Shown here piece after piece: positions 1 through 11,641 of a stretch of DNA of 64,000 nucleotides. The number at the start of each line of letters is the position of its first letter. The first letter of the stretch is position 1. Both the position numbers and the translations under genes were made by a program. The notes under the pieces were generated by a model. It ran no database searches, was not told the DNA's origin, and saw nothing but the letters and a program-made list of their open reading frames with translations. The DNA lies in the NCBI RefSeq assembly GCF_042242105.1, contig NC_092034.1, forward strand, positions 1,584,644-1,648,643, read 5' to 3'. Source of the stretch: Pempheris klunzingeri (lineage: Eukaryota > Chordata > Actinopteri > Acropomatiformes > Pempheridae).

Positions 1-138
1 CAGCTGTCCCTGAGTTAAATTCAAGGATAAATCTGTAAAGGGACATTTCCAGAATATTTAAAAGGTCTGTGACACTGTGGGCTGTACTGTTCCCTCAGCA
101 GAATAACTCTGGATGTAATTGGCCCTTGAGTTAAGATA

Positions 139-144
139 TTTTTA
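139..144 (-). terminator. poly(A) signal overlapping the Fc receptor-like stop codon
   Basis: On the minus strand the reading frame ends GAATAA and runs on as GAATAAAAA, so the TAA stop lies inside an AATAAA signal. If used, the mRNA would have a 3' UTR of only about 15-30 bases. A more distal signal beyond the window is possible. Confidence 0.45.
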
Positions 145-3100
145 TTCAGTAGTTTCACAGCGACTCCAAAGAGGAACTTTCACAATCGGAGACATAAATA
201 ACTGCTGAAACAGCAAAAGACAAAATGTCATGAAGGCAGGCCGACCTTTGAGTCTCCTCCAGAGGCAGAGCAGCATCACCGAGAGCAGCGAGAGGCAGGC
301 GGTCACCACCGGAAGGAGAACAGGCGTGAGGACGGGCAGAGGCGGGTGAAGAGGCCCTGCTGCTAAGCAAACACACCACAGGTTGGCCTCAAAATAACAA
401 ACTGTGTCACCACGGGCCTCATGGTGTGTTAAACACCCCCACACTGATTTATCTCAGACTGTGCTCCATATTTCTCTTCTGAAAAACAGCAGAACTGAAC
501 TGAAAACAGAGATGAAGTAAACATGCACAGTGTTTAAGGGAGCTCAGAGGTCCGATGGCACAAACACGTGGTTTGATTTTTGCACATTATATTTGCACCA
601 TCCTTTTAAATTATTCATCAGTACATTGCCTTCTTTTTTTATATCTATAATTTTTTTTGTCTGTGTAGAGGGAAACGAGCAAAGTAAGAATTTCATTGCT
701 CAGTGTCACCACCGTGTTCTTACTGTGCACATGATAAATAAACATCTCGAATCTTGAATCTCGAATCTTTGAGTGAACGTCTTGAAGTTAATGTCATGTT
801 AGCTGCTAAGCTAACACGCTTGCTAAAAGGAAAAAGTACCTTTCGATTGCTTAAAGGTGCATGAGGCCAAAAAACGTTCACAGGCAGAAACCGACCTGGA
901 TCAGAGGTCTAGTCTTGGCCATGCCAAGCCCACTAACTTCCTGTTAGCCCACTGCTAACTTCCTGTTAGCCCTCTGCTAACTTCCTGTTAGCCCTCTGCT
1001 AACTTGAATGGGGATAAAATGATTTAATTTTGCAGCTCTTCTAAACTTTCTTTCGACCTGAATGGATCAAATTCTGATAGGGAAACGAGTCATTTCGCTG
1101 GTCGGGACTCTCAAACATGTTTCACCATGTAAGACTTTGAGAAGAAGCCTTTTTGTCCCCAGTGGCGTCACATGACAGATGCCATTATTGCACGATTTGG
1201 CTAATTGGCTTCTCCTGAGAAATAACCAAAACTGTTGTAACCTTGGCAGAAACATTTGCATCCATGTGGGACCCCGTCATTCACACTCAGACAGGAAGTT
1301 GTTAGAGAAAACAGCTGATCTCACCCCTCACAGTCAGCCGGCTGTGCAGAGACTCTCCAGCTCCAGAGATGTTACACCTGTAGAGTCCTTCATCAGACTG
1401 AGAGACTCTGTGGATGCTCAGGTTTCCTGTGGAGCTGCTCCCGATGAGACGGCCATCTTTATAGAAGTCAGAGGTGAGATTGGAGGAGGGAGTCTTCTGG
1501 TTTCTGCAGCTCAGAGTCACGGCGTCGCCCTCCATCACAGGAAGGGCGGGACCCTCCAGGATCACAGGACCACCTGAGTGACACATCAGGATCATTTACA
1601 AACCCTGCCGTGCAGGAAGTAAAACACTACAGCTGGTTTTTCGTCTGTCTGAACCCACCGGTCACCGTGATGCTGACGGCGTCGCTGCACCCTCCTGCTG
1701 CAGACTCACACCAGTACACCCCAGTGTCTGATGGGTAAAGATCAGGGATGAGGCAGCCGGATTCAGTCGTTTCATTCCAGGATGGGAAACCATCTCTGAC
1801 ACAGTCTTGGTTTATCTGTGAGGACGTGTTCATCTTAACCCTCCAGTCAGAAGAGTCTCCCGGCTGCTCACAGCTCAGAGAGACGGACTCGTACTGGAAG
1901 AACTGGGACCTGTTGGGAAGGACTCTCAGAGCGGCTGCAAAAAACACACAGACGGTGACAAAGTGAGGTTTTTATCACGGTTTTTAGCGTAACGCAAGCT
2001 AATAGGAGGCTTTGCAGAGGTGAAGAAGCAGGACGCTCAGCAGGGGGTTTCCTTGTTCCACTGCAGAAGTTATTTTGAGCAATGAGTTGGTTCAAGCTGC
2101 ACGAACCTTCATTAGAAAACACATCTGTGATGAACACCCCAGCTGTAAACATCGTTCATTGTTGGGGAAGCTGTGAAGTCGTTTTTTCAGCTTGAGCTCA
2201 CAGGTCTATCTCTGTATTAATCCTTTCATAATAAAGTGTCAGAAACAAGCCGTGGACGTACTTTAGTCTGGTGCCGTTGCCCTGAATACAAAACTGTAAC
2301 ACTGGGTTACACGCTGCACTGTTTCCTTGTGTTTGAATCCAGCATGAGAATGGCGGACCCCGCCACCAATAATGAAAATGACAGGATGCAACTACACTGC
2401 AAAAACAGCCGATGAAAATATGGGTTTGAATTCATTAATATAATGATCATAACTTTAAATAAAACTTGCTTTTTGAGGACTAAAGATAAAAATCCTTGCA
2501 GCGGTGAAGAAGCAGGAAAACACAGCTCATGTTCTGGACACTCAGCAGGTTTCACACCTTCAATTTGTACATTTAGCTGTTTCCTTTTTCCACTGCAAAG
2601 GTTATTTTGAACAATGAGTTGGTTCAAGCTGCAGACTTCTTTAGGAAACACATCCATGATAAACACCCCAGTTGTAAAGATTGTTCATTGTTGGGGAAGC
2701 TGTGAAGTCATTTTTTCCCCCATTAAAAGCCACAAATAAGCAAGAAAAAAAGAACCAAAGTGGACAGAAAGTGCAGCTGCAGGAGCTCCAGCTCACACAG
2801 AGGATCAATCAAAGACCAAACATATAACAGTAGCTGCGGTCAGTGTGAACAAACTAACATTGTTGCTGTTAAATAGATGTTTTCGTGACCGTCTGCTCAC
2901 TTTTTCCTGCATTCTTCTTCTCTAATTCTTTTGTGAACTCTTTATGGTAACATAAAAGTCATTATTTAGTAAATCCGTGCCAATTATGAGGTAAATATTG
3001 GAAATAAAAGATCACCTGTGGTCGCATCAGATCATTTCTGATGATTACTGGTTTATCATTTAGTGCTGATAAATAACAGCTCAGTTAAAGGTCTGTTTCA

Positions 3101-3355
3101 ACTACTTATTCTCTATTCATCAAGTCACTGTAATGTGAAATAACTATTAAGAACTAAAAGAAAACACATTAATTACTACTCTTCCTTCTATGTCAACTTA
3201 AATAATGTGAGAAAAACACAGATTGTCATCACAGATCAGGCTTTAATCTTTTAATCCACTCAAGGTTTTCAGCTGGAGGTAGATTTTAGCGTTAGAAAGT
3301 TAAAGTTTTTGGCCTCAAACTCACCGACGACGGCACACAGTGTAGTTATCGCCAT
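142..3355 (-). CDS. Fc receptor-like protein with two Ig domains and a membrane anchor
   Basis: Four exons can be read on the minus strand: 3355-3325 (start ATG, beginning of a signal peptide), 1934-1659 (Ig domain 1), 1573-1325 (Ig domain 2) and about 362-142 (membrane exon, stop TAA). All junctions are phase 1 with GT/AG signals. Each Ig domain has its cysteine pair: LSC with GVYWC in domain 1, LSC with GLYRC in domain 2. The last exon holds a hydrophobic helix (VLLPVVTACLSLLSVMLLCL) followed by WRR and a second hydrophobic stretch. No ITAM or ITIM is visible. The domains resemble fish proteins named low-affinity IgG Fc receptor-like, which are cell-surface immune receptors. The first exon supplies only ten residues, so a further small signal-peptide exon probably lies in 1935-3324. 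The membrane-exon acceptor could also be 3 or 6 bases later. A cytoplasmic exon beyond the window edge cannot be excluded. Confidence 0.75.
560..770 (+). repeat. retroposon-like 3' tail
   Basis: A T-rich stretch leads into AATTTCATTGCTCAGTGT, then an AATAAA-like end and short TCGAATCT duplications. Fish LINE and SINE 3' ends commonly look like this (inference from general resemblance; no family assigned). Confidence 0.4.
841..1020 (+). repeat. interspersed repeat with three 22-bp CTAACTTCCTGTTAGCCC units
   Basis: About three 22-bp units of the form CTAACTTCCTGTTAGCCCTCTG sit between a left flank (GCATGAGGCCAAAAAA) and a right flank (GCTAACTTGAATGGGGAT). Both flanks recur around a much longer array of the same unit at 24889-25475, so the two loci are copies of one element with different internal copy number. 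Confidence 0.6.
2011..2188. repeat. intronic duplicated segment, copy 1
   Basis: This segment matches 2495-2717 in long blocks, for example CAATGAGTTGGTTCAAGCTG and GTTCATTGTTGGGGAAGCTG. The other copy carries an extra internal stretch of about 45 bases. Both lie between the signal-peptide exon and Ig exon 1 of the Fc receptor-like gene. Confidence 0.7.
2495..2717. repeat. intronic duplicated segment, copy 2
   Basis: Partner of the segment at 2011-2188 in the same orientation. Identity is high but imperfect, which suggests an older local duplication. The rest of 1935-3324 holds no exon I could recognise. Confidence 0.7.
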
Positions 3356-3789
3356 GCTGACGGGCCGACTGTATCACACCTTAAGGTCGGACTGTGCTTC
3401 ATAGGGTCCACAGCTTCCTGCTGTCAGCTCTCTGTCGACGCCTCAAAAGCCACAAATGTTACTTTCCTGATGACAAGATGTTTGTGCCCATTTTAGACCT
3501 TTTCATGTAACTGGACCGTCTGTGCAGCAGAGAGGCACAAATAATCTAAATACTGGTGCTCGTGACAAGATAAAACCGAGATAAAGGGCTCAGGTGTTCC
3601 CTTTTGAACTATAACCCAGTTTCATTGTGCAACTCTGACAGATAAATGAACCCTGAATAGAATTTCTCTTCATTAACTCTGTGTTCATGACAGATCAGAC
3701 TGTGTGGTGCCTCTTGATGGATATATGATCTACGTTATAAATGGGCTCGTCCGTTCGCACCTGTATGACCTCATCAACAAATTTGTTGA

Positions 3790-4184
3790 TGAGGGTTAGG
3801 GATTTTATTATTATTATTATTATTTTATTATTATTGTATTATTATGAGGGATTTTATTGTTATTATTATTTTATTGTTATGAGGAGTTTTATTATTATTA
3901 TTTTATTATAATTATTTTATTATTATGAGGGATTTTATTGTTATTATTATTTTATTATTATGAGGAGTTTTATTATTATTATTTTATTATAATTATTGTA
4001 TTATTATGAGGGATTTTATTGTTATTATTATTTTATTGTTATGAGGAGTTTTATTATTATTATTTTATTATAATTATTTTATTATTATGAGGGATTTTAT
4101 TGTTATTATTATTTTATTATTATGAGGAGTTTTATTATTATTATTTTATTATTATTATTTTATTATTATGAGGGATTTTATTAT
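3790..4184 (+). repeat. ATT-rich tandem array, about 81-bp higher-order unit
   Basis: About five units of roughly 81 bp alternate TGAGGGATTTTATTGTTATT and ATGAGGAGTTTTATTATTAT blocks separated by TTATTATAATTATT. Neighbouring units differ at only a few positions (GTTATG or ATTATG; ATTTTATT or ATTGTATT). Confidence 0.85.
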
Positions 4185-4608
4185 TTTGGTTGCTATGTGT
4201 TGTGCATTTATGAAAAACATGACAATAGTATTAGTAATATAATGCTAATAATAATAATATTGATAAAAAGTTTCAGCAGCCATGAAGCCAGAGAACCACA
4301 GCAGGAGAACCAGGACCAGGATCCACAGGAACCAGAGAGATGAGAAGATACCAAGTTAGTAACAGACATTAAAGAGACATGAAGCATCAGGATGGAGAGG
4401 AAGAGGAGGAGAGAGGAGCCCAGAAGATTTACGTTTAAGTTTATTTATGTTTATTTAAATTGCTCTCCCTTCAATTGTTTGCTTTTCTGTCTCTATCTCT
4501 GGAGCTGCCATAACAGTGTACTTCCAGGGAAGCCCGGGGTAACTCCTCATCTGCAGTACCAACTAAACTAGACTAGACAAGTCTAGAATAACCATGGAAA
4601 AAAACGAC

Positions 4609-4640
4609 TGACGTAATGACGCTAGTGACGCATAAATAAA
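4609..4640 (+). promoter_or_regulatory. candidate promoter of the Ig-V receptor gene
   Basis: A CRE-like TGACGTAA at 4609-4616, a second TGACG at 4626-4630 and an A/T-rich ATAAATAAA at 4632-4640 lie about 90-120 bases upstream of the start codon at 4732. The distances suit a TATA-type promoter. Assignment is by motif and position only. Confidence 0.35.
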
Positions 4641-4731
4641 CACGGAAGCGCCGCTGGGAGTCACTCTGTCTTCCAGTCTCAGCGTGGCTCACTTCAGACG
4701 GGTATCCTCCGCGTTTTCACCGGCTGTTTTT

Positions 4732-7271
4732 ATGGTTCACCTCCGGCACTCCACCTGTCCTCTCCTCTTCCTCACTGCCCACCTGTCCACGGTGCTCTGG
4801 ATGTCCGTTAAAGGTAAACTCAGTCGTTTTTCTACTACTAGCTAACAAGCTAACGCTGGTTCTGGTTAAACCGAACAGCTGTTAGCTTAATTAATTAATC
4901 ACTCTAATCACTTAACAACTCTGTTGTGGTGTGTTTTTTTATTTGTTAGTTAACAGTTAAACATAATTAATGAACACTTAACGAGCTGTAGTTACTTTAA
5001 AGGACTAGAAATCGGACAGTTTGGGAGTTTTTCTTGCTTTAATGCAGCTGCTAGTGTAAAATAACTGCTGATTATCTCACATTAGTCTCACAGCTGTGTG
5101 GGGTTTTGGTGTTCACTCTGATTCTTCACCTACTTCTCATGTGTTTTATCGGCTGAGGATGAATCATAATGAGTCATAATGAGTCATAATGAGTCATAAT
5201 GAGTCACAACAAGTGAAATCACCCATTTCACTGAGTGACACCAGAGCAGGTTGGGGATCATGTCCTGACAAAGTCCTAAACTCACATCAGCTGACTGAAA
5301 AAAGCCTTAAAAAGTGTGTGAAACTCTGCTTGTGAATGTTTTCAGTGTTCATTCACAGAATGCTTCAAGTTTAATATGAGAGAAACTTATTTAGCAGCTC
5401 AATAGTGAAACAGTGAGCACAAGAAAACAGACTTAAAGACATAAAACACATAAAAAGACCACATACAAGCTCCATATTTACAGAGAAATAAAGATCACGT
5501 GATGGATGTGAGTGACTGACGAGGGTGTGGATGAGTTATGTTAATTTACTGCCATAGATATGTGAATAAAATGTCAGTGAATACAGTTTCTTCTGGAGAA
5601 TATAGTGACAGAGGGAGAGATGAAGCAGTAGGTCCTTATTATGTTGAATTAAAATCCACTTTAAGAACATTTAATATTTAAAACTGTACTTTTTTGGGGA
5701 CAAACTGTCAGGAAACATCTGTCTGTCTGTTCAGTCACTCCCTTTTTATTCTTTCATTTAGTTTATTATCTCAAGAGTCTGATTTGATTCCCCTCATGAC
5801 CTTTTGACCACTGTTCAAAGAAGTGCTGGATAAATAAAGTTTATTCTTGCACATCTAAAATACATAATACTGTATTTGTTAAGTTATTTGGTAACACTGG
5901 AGACCTCTGCTGGGGAGGAACCACTCAGGCTGCTTCTACTTGGCCCTGAATTCATTCATTCATTATAGAACTAAATAATAAATATCTTTATCTAAAGTGA
6001 ATGTCTACTATTATTATTTATTATTATTATCCATCCTCTACCAAACCTGGTTTAGATCCTGTGTTCGTATGAGGTTATAACAGCCATTCACTTCCTCTTT
6101 TTATCTATATATAACTTTTATTTTTAGACATTTACTTTTACATCTGTGCCACCTGTCGTTCTTCATTGTTCAGCTCCAAAATGTTTTTTTTTTTTTTTTT
6201 TTTATCATTCTGTGATTCTGACAACAAAGAAGGAAACTCTTCTGTTCAGTTTTTTGGTAAATAGTTATTTCCATCTTTCTAAACCCAATGATCCATCAAC
6301 ACAACAACAGGCAGATTAATCAGTAACGGCAGCTCAAAGTGCTTTTCAGGGACATAAAACAATAAAAACAAGACGCAGAAACATTAAATTATATGTAAAA
6401 GATAATAAAAGCACAAGAAAATAAATAGTCGATTCATCCTGGTAGTTTTCATCATGCAGCCAATCACTGTTTTCTTCCAGGTGAACTTCGCCTGATTGGG
6501 TCTCTTCAGCCAATCGTTGCAGCCGTGGGCGACGACGTCATCCTGCCGTGCCACCTGGAGCCGGGCTTCGACGTGCAGAGGCTGACTGTGGAGTGGTCCA
6601 AGCCCGACCTGAAGCCCGACCCCTCTGACCCGCTGCGCCGGGTCGAGTACGTCCACCTGTACAGGGACCGGCGCGAAGTCCGCGACATGAAGATCCAGTC
6701 GTACGCCAGGAGGACGGCGCTGTTCAGGGACGGGCTGAAGCGCGGAAACATCTCGCTCAAGATCACAAACGTGACGCTCGCTGACGAAGGGAGATACAGG
6801 TGTCTGATCCCGAAGCTAAAGAGCCAGATGAGGGATTCAATTGTCCAGCTCATCGTTGGTGAGTAGTTTGTGCGTGTCGATCCTTCATCCTGCACTTCTC
6901 TCCGGATTTATCAGCTCAGTGGACGTTTTCCTGATGAGTTTCTGCTCTCAGTCTCTAGTTTACAGTCTCTTTACGGTCCCATTTAGAGGAAAACAGACCA
7001 GGAGTCAGGGTTTCCTTATGGCCTGAGGGTCATGCCTAAACCTAACCAATCAGAGGAGGGTCAAACTCGAGTAGTCCACAAACTGACGGGCGAAGTCGCG
7101 CTGGCTACGTCGACTTCTTACGTACAGTGAACGTTCAGACCGAAGCAGAAATAAATGACTGCTCTGTAACGTTCCTACGCCAACAGCTGCTGTAGTCGGT
7201 GTTACTGATGTTTTACCATTCCTTTGAGTAAACTTGCTCCCACTGACACAACTTTCACTCCACCTACATGA

Positions 7272-7303
<32 letters not shown>

Positions 7304-8118
7304 AAAGCTACAGCAGCAAACAGATTCACCGTTTTTGAATTTTCAGCCTCGAAACAGCCAAAGATCCTTTTTAACTGTCTGATTCACGTGTTATTTTGGA
7401 GCAAACGCATAAATATTCCCATATTTACGCTGTGTGTCTCAGTCATTCTTTATTTGTATCCACACAAATTGCACGTCTACATATTCAGCAAACTCCTCCG
7501 ACGATCGTGGTGAAATCTGCTCAGCGATACGACTTCTGGTTTACATCTCTATACATTTGACGTTTTATTGGAAACCGTCTTCTCTCTCCTCTGAATCATT
7601 CACCACTCCTGGGACACACAGCAGTCCTCACTCTCAAATCTTGTGTTTTTCTTTTTTCTTTTTCCAGAACCGAACTCTGTTCAGACGCCGACGACAGAGA
7701 CGCCGTTTCATCCCAGAAGTGTCCAGACTGCAGCTCCAGAGGAGGCGGAGGAGGAGGAGGAGGAGGACGTTCCAGGTGAAGTAACGTTATTAACTCAGTG
7801 GATTAAATGGGACGCTCATGTCTGTGTCGTATCACAGTATCGCTCACTGTAGCTTCGGTCTCTTTGTTTCTCCTCACATCAGGCGGCCGGTCTCATCTGA
7901 GCGCTCTGATCCCGGCTGTGGTTTTCTGCGTCCTGATCCTGGCCGCTGGATATTTACTGAAACAGAGGCGTCAGAAACAAAATGTAAGTCGGACGGAAAG
8001 AAGACGTTATTGTTGCTTCTCTCTTCACACCAGACTGATTATTAAACCTCTGTTTTAATAAATGTCCCTCCAGCTTCCAAACTACGACGCCGCCCCAGAG
8101 AACCCCCCCGCAGCTTAG
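4732..8118 (+). CDS. MOG/butyrophilin-like single Ig-V membrane protein
   Basis: Five exons join in phase: 4732-4813 (signal peptide with LLFLTAHLSTVLW), 6481-6858 (V-set domain), 7668-7775 (stalk), 7883-7983 (membrane helix) and 8074-8118 (tail, stop TAG). They give about 237 residues. The V domain has the first cysteine in ILPCHLEP, the WSK tryptophan, and DEGRYRC with the second cysteine. The lead-in QPIVAAVGDD is typical of MOG, butyrophilin and B7-H4-type domains. The stalk ends in a run of eight or nine acidic residues. The helix (LIPAVVFCVLILAAGYLL) is followed by KQRRQKQN and a short Pro/Ala-rich tail. There is no C-type Ig domain and no B30.2 domain, which favours a MOG-like form. 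The family includes T-cell co-regulatory ligands; a function here is inferred only. Confidence 0.8.
4814..6480 (+). other. intron 1 of the MOG-like gene
   Basis: Besides the AP-1 repeat at 5170-5206, the intron holds a poly-T run near 6183-6203 and ordinary A/T-rich sequence. No exon was recognised. Confidence 0.6.
5170..5206 (+). promoter_or_regulatory. four AP-1 sites (TGAGTCA) at exact 10-bp spacing
   Basis: TGAGTCA begins at 5170, 5180, 5190 and 5200, produced by a perfect 10-bp repeat ATGAGTCATA. It lies in intron 1 of the MOG-like gene, about 360 bp after the first exon. TGAGTCA is the AP-1 consensus. Whether it is bound is unknown. Confidence 0.6.
7045..7140 (+). repeat. fragment of an interspersed CCAATCAGAGGAGGG repeat
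   Basis: ACCAATCAGAGGAGGGTC at 7045-7062 also occurs at 13649-13666. The text after it (AGTAGTCCACAAACTGACG, GGCTACGTCGACTTCTTACG) and the text after the 13.65-kb copy (AACCAAGATGGCGACGGCC) look like different parts of one common fish repeat. It lies in the intron between the V exon and the stalk exon. Confidence 0.45.
7267..7299 (+). repeat. TG microsatellite
   Basis: About 15 TG dinucleotides in the intron between the V exon and the stalk exon of the MOG-like gene. Confidence 0.9.
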
Positions 8119-9245
8119 CTGCTTTGCTCAAAGGCACGTGGGCAGTTGATTTTAATGGAGTTGAGAGCGCTCCACACTTTAGGGATTCAAACCAGCAGCA
8201 CACATGTGGACCGACAGCAGGAGAGAGATCTTCACGATGGATTCATATTTCATATTTCCATCGGAGAGAGAACGTGAGTCTTTTATTCTTTTAATAATAA
8301 CAACAGGCGGCATGTGAAGGGTTTAAATGTGAGGCCATCTGAAGTGGCCAAATTTAGCATTTTATCTCCCTTTAAACTTTGTGCAGAGGAGGTTCCATCA
8401 AATGAGGTTTAATCTGAAGGTTTCATCCCAAATGTTTTCCTAAAGTCTGTTCTGCAGACTGTTGAACCTCCTCTGAGGCTCTTTCATGTCTAAAAACAGA
8501 CCTAGTGTACAGTTTTCATTCTGTTCTTCTCATATTCTACTTTATAATATGTTTTTATATATTTATGCTTCTTGATGCTCTACCGAGGCTAATTCCTTCA
8601 CTTACTGGTTATGTTAAGCTGAACTTCTTCTCTGTAGGAAAACATCTAACCTTCTCTGCTCTGTATCTTTTCCCCCACAGCTCACCTGAAGCTCCTGGAT
8701 GTGGCTTCATCACAGTCGGATCCCCTCGGCCAGTAAAGAGGCGACTCGAAGAGCGCCGCCTGTTGGAACTGATGGATTTGATTCCTCAACACATTTTGTT
8801 TGGACTCTGAAAAGAAAGTTCAGCCTGCTGCAGAACTGTAAATCCTCCTGTGGGCATGACACATTTTTATTTTTCTACTTAGAGAAAAGTGCCAACGTTG
8901 GTGGCAGCACTAGTTTACGACCTCAAAGCGACACGTGATGGACTAAAAGGACGACAGAGGTCTTAATCGTCGGGCTTCTTACTCCTCCTCTTCCCCAACA
9001 GCAGGATGAATTAAATAGATTTTCAAATGTCCCTTGACTGTAGCTGGCTCTACATCTCCTGCTCGGATTTCTACATGAACTTGAAACATTTAAGCCTCAA
9101 ATCTCATCTTGTAATATTCGTTACTGGAACAGTGTTTCAAAAGAACAAACTCAGCAGGTGGTCAGATCTTCTCAAAACAACGTCAGGCAGCTGCAAGTTT
9201 ACAAAAACATGAGATTTATTCTATTTTAAAGTTAATCTAAATAAA
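8119..9245 (+). other. probable 3' UTR of the MOG-like gene
   Basis: There is no recognisable coding sequence. The first good poly(A) signal is AATAAA at 9240-9245. A splice acceptor-like CCCCCACAG near 8681 leaves room for an alternative tail exon. Confidence 0.45.
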
Positions 9246-11390
9246 CCAAAGTTGTCTTTGACGGCCGCTGTGGTGATCAGCTGTTATTTTTTTGGACCTC
9301 ACTTTTCACAGAGATCCATTGCAGGTATGCGAATGTGAATAAAACAGAAAAAAGACGGTCCAGAGCTCCAGTTTACTTCACAGGGAGTAAGAACATGGCT
9401 GAAGTTAACGTCTCCGCCAGTTTAGACTGCTAGAAATCACACTCGAGCATTGAAACGTCGTGATTGAGAAGTTTGTGGGTTATTTACGTTAGAATTAGCT
9501 AATATAATAATACAATAAATCTGTTATCTAGCAGCTAAATGTTCTTTACGTGGATGAAATGGTTATGTAGAAATGGAAGCGCTCTCCACTCCATTAACCT
9601 CAGCTGTAAACGTGCCTTTGAGCAGGACGTCGGTCCCTCACAGCAGATAAATTATATATTTTCATTATATTCACCACATTGTCTTGGGTGTTAAATATTA
9701 AGCTACCTCTTGTGTTTGTGTAATATTCTGTTTTAGGGATATTTATGTCGTAGTACAATACATTCAGAGTATTTATGCACTTTATTATTATTATTATTTC
9801 TCTGGTGTTCGGCTTGTTGACTGCAAGTTGCCAAATAAATCACATTTCCAAACAGATTTGTTTCGACTCTGTTGTGCTTCGACTTCAAAATCTGCTCTCA
9901 GGTTCGACAGCGACCTTTCCGGCTCCTACCTGTCGGCTCAGGTACGATCATCGGCTGCCTTGTTGTTCTCGTCTTCCTCAGCCGAACTCTTCAGTTTCAG
10001 CACTGAATGATGAGTTCAGTGACTTGACTGATTGACTTTTTATAGTGCGTAATTTTGAACGCCGTCTTTTAAGAAGAGTGGTACAGTTTTTTTACAGCGT
10101 TCCAGTGATTCACATTAAAAGTGTGCTTTATAAAAACACCACCGATTGGCTACAGAGACTTTGAACTAACACCAAACAGAACAAAGGACTCGTTAGTCAA
10201 TGAGAAACACTTTTAAAAAAACAACTTTTAACAGCATTTAAAGCAACGTTTTACTGAATCATCCAAAAAATTGGCCACTTTTATGATGATTTAACACCTT
10301 TAAACTGTAAATATATGTACACATATTTATATATAAAGGTTCTGTTTAGTCATTTGGGGCGCCATGAAACACTTTCTGTTGCATTGTGGGAAACAGAATC
10401 CACTGACAAAACCAAACTGTGATAATTTTACTCCGACAAAGTGATTTTAACGTGTGCTGTTATTTTTCTCACACCCACAGCAGGTGAACTCAATGTAGAC
10501 ATGGACACAAGCTTCAACTGTTTGAATTTCCCAGCTGTCTTTGAACGCACCAACACCCCCTCTAATGAGCTGTCCGTGGTGCTGAAACCCCGCAGCCCGT
10601 GAACGCCTCTCCTCTTCCTCATCACACGTCCAGACGTCGCGTCGCGTCACGTTCGATCACGTGAGCTTATTATTATTATTGTCATTTCCACTATTTTCGT
10701 CTCAAAGCAGCACGAGAGCGACGGGGTGACGTCACATAGAGCGTGACGTATTTCCTGCGTGCCGAAGATCGTGTGTGTTTGACAGATGGTTGAAGAAACA
10801 CTGAAATACCACAGTGACAATAATAATGATGATAAAAATAATAATAACTTTATTTAAGTATCATTTATTTACTTACTGTTAATAAAACCCCGAAAACAAC
10901 AACGTTAAAAATGGCTTTTCGTCATTTTCAGCTCTGCGATGATGGATTTTATGTTTTCAGTCGTTTATTCATCCAAAGACGGAGGAGGATTTGTCCTAAA
11001 AGTCCTAAAAAATTTGAAAAAAGTTTTTTATAGAAATAAAACAATGAATTAAAAAGGTAAAAAACTAAGAATTTCTGACTTTAAAATCTAATAAAAACTA
11101 AAGAAAAAAGACACAGAAGAACAGAGACAGTAATAATAAAATCAATAATGATCAAACAAGCAGCATTAATAAATTATTTAAAAGATGTTAAAAGAGTGAA
11201 CAAAGAGAAAACAAAAATTACAATTAAATAGGAGCACAAAAAATAAAAACATAAATAACTATGAACACATTAATCCGATTATTTCACCTTCAATAAAAAC
11301 TAATTTAAATCTAATGTACTTGTGAGTAAATGAGAGAATGTGTTTTATTTCCACGTTGATGCTTCAGAGTGATTCATCCTCAACAGACGA
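9246..11390. other. intergenic, no gene recognised
   Basis: A/T-rich intergenic DNA between the MOG-like gene and sh3gl2. A CpG-richer patch at about 10590-10790 contains two TGACGT motifs. Open frames here are short and resemble nothing known. Confidence 0.5.
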
Positions 11391-11394
11391 TCTT

Positions 11395-11641
11395 TGTCTC
11401 CCTCCTCCTCCTCCTCCTCCTCCTCTTCCTCCTCCTCCTCTTCCTCCCTCTCAGACTGAAAATAGGTCCAGCTGGGTTTGGTCTGCCAGTCTCCTCCTGC
11501 TCCTCTCCTCTCAGGCCCTGAACCACCGGACAGCACCGACGCCGCGCGGAGGAACTAACCGACGCTCTCTCACCTTTTCCGGCCCCGGAGCTCCTTCTCG
11601 TGTTTCCCGGCCTCAGCTCGTGTCCCTCCGCAGCTGCAGTG
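11395..11641 (+). promoter_or_regulatory. sh3gl2: sh3gl2 5' UTR and proximal promoter region
   Basis: The 250 bp before the sh3gl2 start codon switch from A/T-rich to G/C-rich. They carry a CTC/CTT polypyrimidine tract (11398-11450) and a CpG-rich stretch (CCGACGCCGCGCGGAGG). No TATA box is evident. This fits a TATA-less neuronal gene promoter with the 5' UTR ending at 11641 (inference). Confidence 0.45.

Larger units (their letters stand above)
363..1324 (-). other. intron of the Fc receptor-like gene with repeat fragments
   Basis: The intron lies between the second Ig exon and the membrane exon. It contains a LINE-like 3' tail at about 560-770 and a short repeat element at about 841-1020. 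No coding exon was recognised. Confidence 0.5.
3356..4731. other. shared upstream region of two divergent receptor genes
   Basis: The region separates the minus-strand Fc receptor-like start codon (3355) from the plus-strand Ig-V gene start codon (4732). It contains the ATT-rich tandem array at 3790-4184 and promoter-like motifs at 4609-4640. No coding region was recognised. Confidence 0.6.

Noticed and set aside
8681-8813. Additional tail exon of the MOG-like gene after CCCCCACAG
   Set aside because: The phase-compatible reading gives no recognisable tail, and the upstream exon already ends with a stop codon.
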